A DNA stretch of 64,000 nt, taken from assembly GCF_012933555.1 (NCBI RefSeq), contig NZ_JABBPK010000001.1, positions 3,450,001 through 3,514,000 of the forward strand, read 5' to 3'. Under the pieces are notes generated by a model. It saw only the letters and a program-made list of their open reading frames with translations. It had not been told where the DNA came from and ran no database searches. Below, piece after piece: positions 38,713-46,824 of this stretch. The position numbers and the translations under genes are program-made. The DNA is from Niallia alba. GTDB lineage: Bacteria > Bacillota > Bacilli > Bacillales > Cytobacillaceae. How positions within the stretch are numbered: position 1 is the stretch's first letter; each line of letters opens with the position of its first letter.

Positions 38713-40074
38713 CACTAGCGTCGCATTAAAATAATTCAACGCCTTCTAAAAATCTGAATTTTCTGTAATATAACCCAAGCATAAAAAAATCCTTTATACT
38801 GGTTGAGCGGTAGTAAACCATCCAAATCCAATACAAAGGACCATAAGCATGGATAAGTTTACACGAAAAACATCATTTGAACAATGGTTTACACCGATTT
38901 CTTCAACGAAATTAGAAGAATTAGTGGAAACCCATCATTTAAATTACTATACAAAGAAGCTACACATCACTTCATTCTTGAAATTACTCGTATTTGCACA
39001 ACTCAACGAAATCGAAAGTTTACGTGCTGTCAGTGAGACATTGTTTTCAGACGACCTTCAAAAAGCAACGGATTTAGAATCGATTAGCTTTTCGCAATTA
39101 GGCCGCCGATTAAATCAAATTCCAACAGACGTGTTCCAGCACGTTTTTCTGGATTTAGTCGCTCAGATTCATGCGAAATCTCAATATGAGCAGCGCCGGA
39201 AAACGACAACACCGCTGAAAATCATTGATTCGAGTACGTTGCCACTCAATTTGAATAATCACAAATGGGCGGAGTTTCGCAAAACAAAATCAGGTATCAA
39301 GCTTCATTTGCGCCTTGTTTACGCAGAAAAAGGCTGTTCCTATCCTGATAATGCGGTGCTGACAAGTGCGAAAGAACACGATCGTGGCCAGCTAGAGGTA
39401 CTCGTTGACGACAAAGAATGCATGTACGTTTTTGATCGTGGTTACTTAGATTATGAGCGATTTGACCGCATGACCGATGATGGCTATTTCTTCGTCTCAC
39501 GCTTGCGAAAAAATGCGGTCATTCGTGTCGTAGAGCCATTTAAACTGCCAATCGATTCAACTGTATTGTCGGATGAAATGATTCTGATCGGCACCACACA
39601 AAATCGTGCAGAAAATATCTTTCGCCTCATCAAAGTGCTCGATTCAAAAGGTAACGAACTGCATCTAATTACGAATCGATTTGATTTAAGCGCCGATGAT
39701 ATCGCTGAATTGTACAAATCGCGCTGGGCAATCGAGTTATTTTTCAAATGGTTGAAGCAGCACCTGAACATCAAAAAGTTCTACGCGCAGAGCGAACAAG
39801 GCGTACTGGCACAGCTGAACACGAACAGTTCAAGGACGTACTTACAAATTAGTCGCTTACTCAAAGCGGCACCATGGAAATCCGCTCATTTATGGCTACG
39901 AAAAATCGTAGGGAAAACCGTGCCCTAAAGAATTTCACAGGTCTGTTGCACTCGTCAAAGGTTATAGTAAAAAAATGGATGTTAACTACCTCTATTCAAA
40001 TGTCTTTGTTTTTCTTCTCATGAGTAAAAACAAGAAAGCAGAAAATTCAGTCAAAATTTATGCAACACTAGTGA
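38713..40074 (+). mobile_element. IS4-family insertion sequence, copy 2 (internal deletion)
   Basis: 1362 bp, ends CACTAGCGTCGCATTAAAAT and CACTAGTGTTGCATAAATTT, with a 9-bp target duplication ATCGATTTC at 38704-38712 and 40075-40083. Same subtype as copy 1 but about 45 bp shorter in the transposase gene. It carries the same ribosome-site-masking stem before the start codon. Inserted in pilM. Confidence 0.95.
38849..39928 (+). CDS. IS4-family transposase with 15-residue in-frame deletion
   Basis: 359 residues. The catalytic Asp residues (KIIDSSTLPLNL, YVFDRGYLDYERF) and the Y-R-E-K signature (YKSRWAIELFFKWLK) are present. After FYAQSEQ, the 15 residues matching HNQVYIAMIVYCLHV of copy 1 are missing. 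This hydrophobic helix follows the catalytic Glu, so the protein is probably inactive. Overall close to copy 1 with many silent differences. Confidence 0.92.
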   Translation: MDKFTRKTSFEQWFTPISSTKLEELVETHHLNYYTKKLHITSFLKLLVFAQLNEIESLRAVSETLFSDDLQKATDLESISFSQLGRRLNQIPTDVFQHVFLDLVAQIHAKSQYEQRRKTTTPLKIIDSSTLPLNLNNHKWAEFRKTKSGIKLHLRLVYAEKGCSYPDNAVLTSAKEHDRGQLEVLVDDKECMYVFDRGYLDYERFDRMTDDGYFFVSRLRKNAVIRVVEPFKLPIDSTVLSDEMILIGTTQNRAENIFRLIKVLDSKGNELHLITNRFDLSADDIAELYKSRWAIELFFKWLKQHLNIKKFYAQSEQGVLAQLNTNSSRTYLQISRLLKAAPWKSAHLWLRKIVGKTVP

Positions 40075-40725
40075 TCGATTTCAACTAACATGATATTTTC
40101 ATCAGCTTCCACTTTATTAGAATGAAAGAAGTAACGATAGAGTGCTAAAGCGGAAATATCGGCAGATTGCGGAGATAATTTTGCCTCTTCTAATAGATCT
40201 GCATATTGTGCAACACTTTCTTCAGGTGCAGCAAATAAAATAATTTGCTGTTTATTTTTTTCTTTTTCTTTCAACAAGTAATAATCAAAAACAGGTATCC
40301 TCGAATGGCAAATGGATCGATGTTCCAAGTTCCATATACAAATAACCTTTAATTTCATCTTCACTCACATCTTCTGGAATAGGAAGCTTTCGAATGACAA
40401 TCGAAGAATCTGGAACTAAGAAGCGAACTTGTTTCTTCGATAGTTTCCATTCATCCATACATTCTTCTAGAATCCACAGAAAATTTTCGACATCCTGAAT
40501 AGTTCCATCTTGAATCAATCCAGGCGGCAAAAAACGCTCTCCAAAACTTTGCACAGAAGCATCTTGGGAATTCTTCATTTCCACATATCGAATAACATGA
40601 TCCTTTATCGTTAAGTTAACCACTCTCTTTTTGCCAAAATTAAAATTTAGTGCCATATTGAAAACTCCTTATTGTTACTAGATGGAGGAAGATAAAATCC
40701 CCTTCCAAAAGACCTTTTAGCTGTT

Positions 40726-41472
40726 TTAAAGGACAATGTTTAAGTACCATTGGATAATTGAATTACCAAAATAGTAAGCGATGAGTGTTCCTAGAGAAAT
40801 ATAAGGACCAAAGGGAATAGGTTGTTTCTTGTTCGATTTACCAAGAGCCATTCCGATAAGACCTCCGATTGTTCCTAAGAAAGTAGAAAGAAAAAAGGCA
40901 ACAAAAAGTAACTTAATTCCTAAAACAAAGCCAATTACCGCAAAAAGCTTGATGTCTCCTCCGCCCATTCCCCCTTTTGAAACGATGGCAATAATGAGGA
41001 GAAGCGTAAATCCAACCACTGCACCAAGTAAAGAATTCCACCAAGGATGCAACGGGATGAAAAATCGTTCGATTATAAAAATAACCGAAAAAACCAGCAA
41101 TACTTTATCAGGGATAATCATATATTTTAAATCAGCTACCGTAATAATGATAAACAAGGAAATCAGTGTCCATGATACAAACAGCTCGGAACTCCAGCCA
41201 AGCAGTAATGGACTTATGACAAAGAGAACACCCGTTAAAAGCTCAAATATAGGATAGAAGGGGGAAATCGATGCTTTACAGCATTTTGATTTCCCCCTTA
41301 ATAATACATAACTTAAAACTGGTACAAGCTCCATCGCCGATAACGTTCGTCCACAGCTTGAACAATGAGATCTTGGCCTAACAATCGATTCATTTATAGG
41401 AACCCTTAAGCCAACTACGTTGTAAAACGAACCAAGGGTTATGCCGTATAGGAAGATTAGTAGGTAGATCAT
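40726..41472 (-). CDS. comC: Type IV prepilin peptidase (ComC/PilD)
   Basis: 248-residue polytopic membrane aspartyl protease that cleaves and N-methylates prepilins. The N-terminal domain has the zinc cysteines CSSCGRTLSAMELVPVLSYV and CC; the catalytic Asp residues lie in TVADLKYMIIPD and in GGMGGGDIKLFAVIG (GxGD motif). In B. subtilis comC follows spoIIB; here it is embedded in a pilus operon between the major pilin gene (3 bp upstream) and pilM. It may also serve the competence ComG pilus. Confidence 0.95.
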   Translation of the reverse strand: MIYLLIFLYGITLGSFYNVVGLRVPINESIVRPRSHCSSCGRTLSAMELVPVLSYVLLRGKSKCCKASISPFYPIFELLTGVLFVISPLLLGWSSELFVSWTLISLFIIITVADLKYMIIPDKVLLVFSVIFIIERFFIPLHPWWNSLLGAVVGFTLLLIIAIVSKGGMGGGDIKLFAVIGFVLGIKLLFVAFFLSTFLGTIGGLIGMALGKSNKKQPIPFGPYISLGTLIAYYFGNSIIQWYLNIVL

Positions 41473-41475
41473 ATG

Positions 41476-41910
41476 TTAAATATAACCTACTTTACTACAA
41501 CTGTAGAAGTATCCTTGGGCATTAATATTTTTTATGGTAGCCCCTTTAAATTCAATAGTTTTTTTCCCTGCCTCAACAGGATCAGTAGTTAATTTAAATT
41601 CATTATCAGAAACATCGACACTGAAGTTCTTAATGGATAAATTATTTACATAAGAATTATCAATTTGAGCTTGAGTAATTTTACCACCCTCAATATTAGA
41701 AACATCATTCGCAGCAGCATAGTTTTTAGCTGCGTTTAAAATTGTTATGGCATCAGCTCTAACAGCATCTTCTTTTGAATTTTGAATTATCCCTGAAATA
41801 CTAGGAATCGCAATCGCTGCAATAATTCCCAAAATTACAATAACTGCTAGTAACTCGATAAGTGTTAAACCTTTTTCATTTTTTATACGTTGTTTAATTA
41901 ATTGACGCAT
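41476..41910 (-). CDS. Type IV pilin (major pilin candidate)
   Basis: 144 residues with a class III leader: KNEKGLTLIELLAVIVILGI, cleavage expected after Gly, Glu+5 kept, then a long hydrophobic helix. The globular part has little recognisable structure and one Cys near the C-terminus. First remaining gene of the pil operon, preceded by AAAGGAGAT. Just upstream the locus is broken by IS sequences. Confidence 0.9.
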   Translation of the reverse strand: MRQLIKQRIKNEKGLTLIELLAVIVILGIIAAIAIPSISGIIQNSKEDAVRADAITILNAAKNYAAANDVSNIEGGKITQAQIDNSYVNNLSIKNFSVDVSDNEFKLTTDPVEAGKKTIEFKGATIKNINAQGYFYSCSKVGYI

Positions 41911-42005
41911 GTATTTATCTCCTTTTAATTGTCATTTTTTGTTTTAAATCTATTACTATTATACTAGATAGATCGTTCTAATTATATCTTTTTTTCAATA
42001 AATCC

Positions 42006-42197
42006 CACTAGTGTTGCATTAATTTAATTTCACTATTAGGAATACTCTAAATGTTCAATTTTATCATTTTATGCAAAGAAAAAGTCCTTTATAATGGATT
42101 AGTCAGGTGGTAACCCGTCCAAATCCACTAAAAAAGGACCATCACATGGACAAGATTACACGAAAAACTTCATTTGGACAATGGTTTTCACCTATAA
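42006..42197 (+). mobile_element. Truncated left end of an IS4-family element (copy 4, remnant)
   Basis: Left terminal repeat CACTAGTGTTGCATTAATTT, leader and first 17 codons of a transposase (MDKITRKTSFGQWFSPI), nearly identical to the corresponding part of copy 3 (53431-54835, reverse complement). Identity stops at 42197, where ISLre2-type sequence begins. No right end is found on the far side of that element, so the rest was deleted. Confidence 0.9.
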
Positions 42198-43720
42198 GAT
42201 TGAGTCAAGTTTTTGTGGGAGTGTTTTATAGCTCCCCTTTTATAAAGTAATACTTCTAATTTTGTATCCGTTTTCTAAATGTTTTCTTTCATCAAAATTT
42301 CGTTTTTTTCTTTTTTAAAAACCTTTTAATCCCTGTAAGGCAAAGTGAACGGGTTTTCCAATCGCTTGATTTAAGTATGGCATGTTCTGACGCACGGTTT
42401 CTGTTACTAATTTTGTGGGTATTTTTCTTTTCGCTCGATGCTCTTTCTCTGATTTTTCCGTGGCTTTTTCCCATTTCCCATATATCGTTTGGATGGATAG
42501 GTCATCCTTCAATCCAATCCACAAGCGCGCCATGCTCATGACCCCTTTTTTGCTCCATGCTCTTCCATTCTTTAATCGTTTGGCTAATTGATTCATCATC
42601 GCCTCTGCACTTCCCATTGGACGATACGCTGTCGTGTCCACTCCTTTTTCCTGTAACCAACTACGGTAATCTTTTATGGTTTCCTGATGATGCGTTAAAA
42701 AGGCAAGGAAATGCTCTAGTTTTTCTTCTTTTTCTGGTGTATCCATTGTTCCTACTGCGCTATTCAACTCTAGAAGTAATGTTTCTACCTGGTAGTTTCT
42801 TAACGCTCTTTTCATGTAGCGGTATCGAGGATGGCTCTTCATTAGTTGCTTCATCGAACGAGCGACATGAAAACGGCGCGTTCCCGAAAATACTCCCGAC
42901 ATGCCGTTATCCAGCCTGCTCCATCACCATTAATAATAAGCAAGGTTTGGGTAGGATCATACGCATAATGATTCTGTAAGAACGTTTCAAAGGCTTCCCA
43001 AAAGGGTTCTTTTCCTTCATAAAGAAAATGCCTTTTATTTCGGAGCCTGATTCGCTTTCCGTTTTCTTTCCATCCCTCGTGTACAGCGGCGAATTTCAAC
43101 TCCCATCCACGCTTTTTCTTTTCTTGACTCTTCACATATAATCCATCTACTTCGACAAACAATACCTTTTGAAAAGGGCGTTTTTCCTTAGCGGGAAGTA
43201 CGCTTGTTTGAAGAAGATGTTGCCGTAATGCTTCGTGGCTCATCGCCGAATAGCCTAAAAATTGTTCGAACGTTTCCACCGCCTTTCGATAGGAGGAGCC
43301 ATTCGTCGCTAGTTCTAACCCCCATTCTTCTAGTAGCGGACTAAATCCCTTATTCCCCTGAAACTGTAAATAGTGATCTAATAGACAAATATATTTTTTA
43401 GTCACACGATCAAAATAATAATTACGCTTCAGCTCCACAGCTCCAAACGCTGTATCTAATCGTATTTCTCGTTTATCACGTAAAGCAAATCTTCTTTTGT
43501 CTCGTTGCTTGGCAATCTCTTGATCCCAATTTTCTAACGTTTGAATAAGGATTTCTTGAAACGTCATTTGTAGTGTTCGAAATAAAGTTTTTTCCAATTC
43601 TTTTAATGATGGCATTTTTATGTTACATTGATTCATGAGAGCCTCTCCTTTTCGTAGTTTTCTAGTCAAACTCTACTTTACAAAAGGAAGCTCTCTTTTT
43701 TAATACTTAATTTTTTCCAG
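42198..43720 (-). mobile_element. ISLre2-family insertion sequence (defective)
   Basis: Carries one broken ISLre2-type transposase gene. Imperfect inverted ends are visible as AGCTCCCCTTTTATAAAGTA (left, about 42230) and AGCTTCCTTTTGTAAAGTA (right, reverse complement, about 43675-43695). Exact ends and a target duplication could not be set because the left side abuts an IS4 remnant. Confidence 0.75.
42315..43669 (-). pseudogene. ISLre2-family transposase (UPF0236), frameshifted
   Basis: Two frames cover the gene. The first (43669 to about 42870) begins MNQCNIKMPSLKELEKTLFR and holds IRLDTAFGAVELKRNYYFD, LFVEVDGLYVKSQ and INGDGAGWI with the predicted catalytic Asp residues. The second (42902 to 42315) resumes at RRFHVARSMKQLMKS. 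The junction GCCGTTTTCATGTCG looks like a short deletion between CGTTTT repeats that removed a few codons. The element cannot make a full transposase. Confidence 0.88.
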
Positions 43721-43742
43721 CTACCGCGCTTTCGCTTGGTGG

Positions 43743-43788
43743 CCTTTTTGTCTAGTTGGGGGACGAGTCCCCCAACTAGACAAAAAGG
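43743..43788. repeat. Perfect 21-bp inverted repeat with 4-base loop
   Basis: CCTTTTTGTCTAGTTGGGGGA, loop CGAG, then the exact reverse complement. It follows the stop codon of the carbonic-anhydrase-like gene by 4 bp. No T-run beyond the stem on either strand, so it is not a standard terminator, though such a stem would strongly fold in RNA. Confidence 0.85.
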
Positions 43789-43792
43789 ATAT

Positions 43793-44170
43793 TTATTCTC
43801 CCACAAACATTTTACTCATACGTTTTCCATTTAGCCATTCATTAATCGTTTCACCAGTAAATTCAGGCATGCTATTTTGAAACAGATAATCCAATGTCTG
43901 TATTCTTGACTTAAATTGTCCATCTATCGAAATAAAACGATCGGCCTCACTGCTTGTTCCGACAACAAAAATTTCTTCTACTTTTTCCTGAAAGACAGCA
44001 ATAATAATTGACCTCATTATATCTCCAAAAGGATTGGAGATAACAGGACCAAAGCATTTTATAGTTAGCATGTTTTCAGGCTGTATATTGGTTTCCTCTT
44101 TTATAATTGATTCCAATCCATCTCTAACATCCATCAAAAATAATACTTTTTTTGTCTTATCTAAAATCAT
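43793..44170 (-). CDS. Beta-carbonic-anhydrase-like small protein of the dab operon (YbcF-like)
   Basis: 125 residues from the ATG at 44170, six bases after AAAGGAGGG. The pattern LFLMDVRDGLE ... MLTIKCFGPVISNPFGDIMRSII ... EIFVVGTSSEADRF resembles the central fold of beta-carbonic anhydrases, but the zinc Cys/His set is not evident. Bacillus dab-type operons often carry such a protein (YbcF in B. subtilis), so it may assist DabA. It is short for the fold and ends beside the ISLre2 region, so C-terminal truncation is possible. Confidence 0.6.
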   Translation of the reverse strand: MILDKTKKVLFLMDVRDGLESIIKEETNIQPENMLTIKCFGPVISNPFGDIMRSIIIAVFQEKVEEIFVVGTSSEADRFISIDGQFKSRIQTLDYLFQNSMPEFTGETINEWLNGKRMSKMFVGE

Positions 44171-44183
44171 CTCGAACCCTCCT

Positions 44184-46808
44184 TTACCAATTCTCCCAAT
44201 CGCCTTCTGGGCTAACACTTGCTAAGCGAACCCAGCCATTTTGGACTTTTTCTTGAAACGCAGCATTAGTTTGCAATAATCGCTCTACATAATTTTTTGG
44301 TGCCTGAATTATAATCAGTAAGCGAAGTGGTGAATGAAATGCAGCTTCATCTGATTGCATAACAGATTGCCACGGTAAGCCCGTTAATAAGTCACTCGCA
44401 TTCCCCTGCATAACACCAAGACCTGCTGTTACGGTTTGTGTTGCCTTATTGCCACTTCCATAATAATGTGGAGCTACTGTTGATGCGTAATATTCTAGAT
44501 TTATCCATTGAGTAACCGTTCCTGGACCTGAAATAATATTATCTAAGATTTCTCCGCTTTCATCCTTCTGCCAATTATAGTTATGAAGAAAGACTCTTCC
44601 TTCCAAGTCACAGCCATTTGTTAAATCACGTTGACCAATTATAAAAGCTGCATTCCCAGCTAAGCCCCATTCGGGACGGATCACACTCCAATCCTCTGCC
44701 AAGCAATAGGCCTCAGACTGAGAATTTTTGCGTTGGGATGGGAAATGCGGTATTTTAGCTAAACGCTCTGTATTTGCCTGTTTGCTTACTTTTGGCAAAA
44801 TGGCTTTAATCCGACGAAAAGCCTCTTGTGCTGATTTGGAAAGCTCTGGAACATAAATCCAGTCTAATTCATCAACGGTTGTATTATGCTCAGCAGCTGC
44901 GAAAACCGTTTCCTTAGGAATGTCTATTCCTTCTAAAGACAATGCTCTTCTTACTTCAGGCAGGTTGCACAAAGTTGCTAAGACTCGCGCGTTGAATCCA
45001 CCTGAAGCCCCGCCACAGGCACCACAATCAAGAGAAGATGCATAAGGGTTATTAGTACTGTGGCTTCCATGTCCACATATAACAACTAACGGGCTGAAAT
45101 TCTCTGTTATCCCCATCATTTTTAATGCTTGGCGGGCATAATTAACTTTCTCTTCCTCGGTAAACCCAATTGGTATCCCGTTCTCTGTTTGATGAACATG
45201 ATTAAGAACCAGTTTTGTATTTGGTTTACGTACCCAATTTTTGCGTAGATTATGAATGAAGCGATCGACACTTTTTGGGACAAAACTGCGTGCTGCCATT
45301 TGGAGACTTAGCCAAGGACCACTTAATTCTGGTAATAGTAAGTTTGCAAGTAAATTCTGTTTCATCGATTTGAAAGTATCGCTAAAGGAATGAACGGTCT
45401 GCTGACGTTGTTGAAAGGCTTTAAGTTCATTCTCATCCGTACTCTCCATGATTTTATGCAATGGCTTTTGCATAATTGGCAAGGATGGGTGACTGTGTTC
45501 GCTTCCTAATTTATTCGTAGCTATCGGTACTCCAAAGAAACCAGCCATTCCTATTGTTTCAAATGGTCCCTCTTTTTCAAGCTGACGGCGAAATGGCTCG
45601 GAGCGAACATCTATACAGAATACAAATTGTGCTAATGTTGTTGCCTTATCGTTTGTACTGAATTGTTTCGCCCTAATTTTTTGACTTAATTGTTCAGCAT
45701 GTGTTTGCTCCCAAGCTTCCAGCCAGAGTTTTCTGCAAAGCTTCTCATCAAATTTTGCTGCGAATAACAAGTATTCTTGTTGTTGTGCACTAGACAACTG
45801 AGACCATTCCTCTAATGACAGACTCCCCCAATGAATCAAAGCTGCTAAAAGACCATCTATGGACTGATTATTTTCGTAGCTTTTCGGAATAAAAGGAAGC
45901 TGCGGATTGATAAGCACCCATTCTAAGGAAATTCTTACTGCTAAATATTCGGTTAGCAGGTTATTTTCCTCACTCGATTGTTTAGAACGCCAGAGCATCA
46001 TTCCTGCCCATCCAGGCAAAGATAGTAAATGTGCTTCAAGATATTTCTGTTTTTCTGGTTCAGGAATAGAAAGAGCATTTAATCCTTTATTCAAGGCTAT
46101 TTCTGCCTCTTCTGGCCACTTTTTTAAACTTTCACGTTGTTTTTTTGTAAGGGCAGGATCATAACAAATCAGCCGGCGCCAAGAACGATAAAAACCTTCC
46201 TCTCGATGTGGCATTGTCCAGGCAGCCTGCGACTCATCAAGATATAATTTACACCACTTAATAACATGGTAATCGAGTATATTGATTAATCTTTCCTTAT
46301 CTTTACTTTGTAGATGTGAACTGATTGGCTGCACAGACGAATAATGGGCAAAATCTGTATGATGCTTCCTATATTCTTCTGCTTTTTTCTTTAATTCATG
46401 AGATGTGAGCAAGCTGGATGGAATGGGTTCCAAATTTAATGCCGCATGGCAAAAACGCTCTGCCACATCTTGTGGGATATTAAAGGGATTTGATGCAAGC
46501 CATTGTTTAAGACCTTGTTTAACAAATACCTCTTTAATCTCTCCCTTTTTTTTCGCTGAAAGGATCATAGAGGCACTAGGATAAATATCAACATCACGAG
46601 TCTGTTTTAACCAATCTGCCACTTGATCAAAGGTTTGTTTTTCAAGTCCCATCCACGGATGACGGGCTGCGAACATAGAAATTGGCCAAAGCGGCGCAAT
46701 TACTTTGCTGGCAGCTTCAATGTAACTACTAATATCGCTTTCTACAAAATTATCTGGTATATTTTTTTTATTTGAACTAGCTTTTGTTAATACAGATGTA
46801 ATACTCAT
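44184..46808 (-). CDS. dabA: DabA inorganic carbon uptake subunit (DUF2309/UPF0753)
   Basis: Large cytoplasmic subunit of the DAB system, which traps CO2 as bicarbonate by vectorial hydration driven by cation flow through DabB. 874 residues. The zinc site of the beta-carbonic-anhydrase-like core is visible: Cys and Asp in FCIDVRSEPFRRQLE and His/Cys in VVICGHGSHSTNNPYASS and LDCGACGGASGG. Start at the ATG at 46808, nine bases after AAAGGAGG. 16 bp downstream of dabB. Confidence 0.93.
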   Translation of the reverse strand: MSITSVLTKASSNKKNIPDNFVESDISSYIEAASKVIAPLWPISMFAARHPWMGLEKQTFDQVADWLKQTRDVDIYPSASMILSAKKKGEIKEVFVKQGLKQWLASNPFNIPQDVAERFCHAALNLEPIPSSLLTSHELKKKAEEYRKHHTDFAHYSSVQPISSHLQSKDKERLINILDYHVIKWCKLYLDESQAAWTMPHREEGFYRSWRRLICYDPALTKKQRESLKKWPEEAEIALNKGLNALSIPEPEKQKYLEAHLLSLPGWAGMMLWRSKQSSEENNLLTEYLAVRISLEWVLINPQLPFIPKSYENNQSIDGLLAALIHWGSLSLEEWSQLSSAQQQEYLLFAAKFDEKLCRKLWLEAWEQTHAEQLSQKIRAKQFSTNDKATTLAQFVFCIDVRSEPFRRQLEKEGPFETIGMAGFFGVPIATNKLGSEHSHPSLPIMQKPLHKIMESTDENELKAFQQRQQTVHSFSDTFKSMKQNLLANLLLPELSGPWLSLQMAARSFVPKSVDRFIHNLRKNWVRKPNTKLVLNHVHQTENGIPIGFTEEEKVNYARQALKMMGITENFSPLVVICGHGSHSTNNPYASSLDCGACGGASGGFNARVLATLCNLPEVRRALSLEGIDIPKETVFAAAEHNTTVDELDWIYVPELSKSAQEAFRRIKAILPKVSKQANTERLAKIPHFPSQRKNSQSEAYCLAEDWSVIRPEWGLAGNAAFIIGQRDLTNGCDLEGRVFLHNYNWQKDESGEILDNIISGPGTVTQWINLEYYASTVAPHYYGSGNKATQTVTAGLGVMQGNASDLLTGLPWQSVMQSDEAAFHSPLRLLIIIQAPKNYVERLLQTNAAFQEKVQNGWVRLASVSPEGDWENW

Positions 46809-46824
46809 CACACATTACCTCCTT

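Larger units (their letters stand above)
38293..40656 (-). pseudogene. pilM: pilM, broken by a frameshift and an IS4-family insertion
   Basis: Actin-like cytoplasmic pilus assembly protein, in three pieces. Piece 1, 40656 to about 40300, starts MALNFNFGKKRVVNLTIKDH and contains IRKLPIPEDVSEDEIKGYLY. At about 40303 an extra A (GAGGATACCT instead of GAGGATCCT) shifts the frame; the continuation FDYYLLKEKEKNKQ is read in the next frame (piece 2, to 40075). There the IS copy at 38713-40074 interrupts; after it the frame resumes with IKTVNASIFEEHYPLL (piece 3, to 38293). The duplicated ATCGATTTC encodes Glu-Ile-Asp at the joint. Without both lesions it would be about 330 residues. Confidence 0.9.

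Noticed and set aside
43793-44218. 141-codon version of the carbonic-anhydrase-like gene
   Set aside because: The upstream start lies before the ribosome site AAAGGAGGG; the 125-codon version from 44170 fits better.
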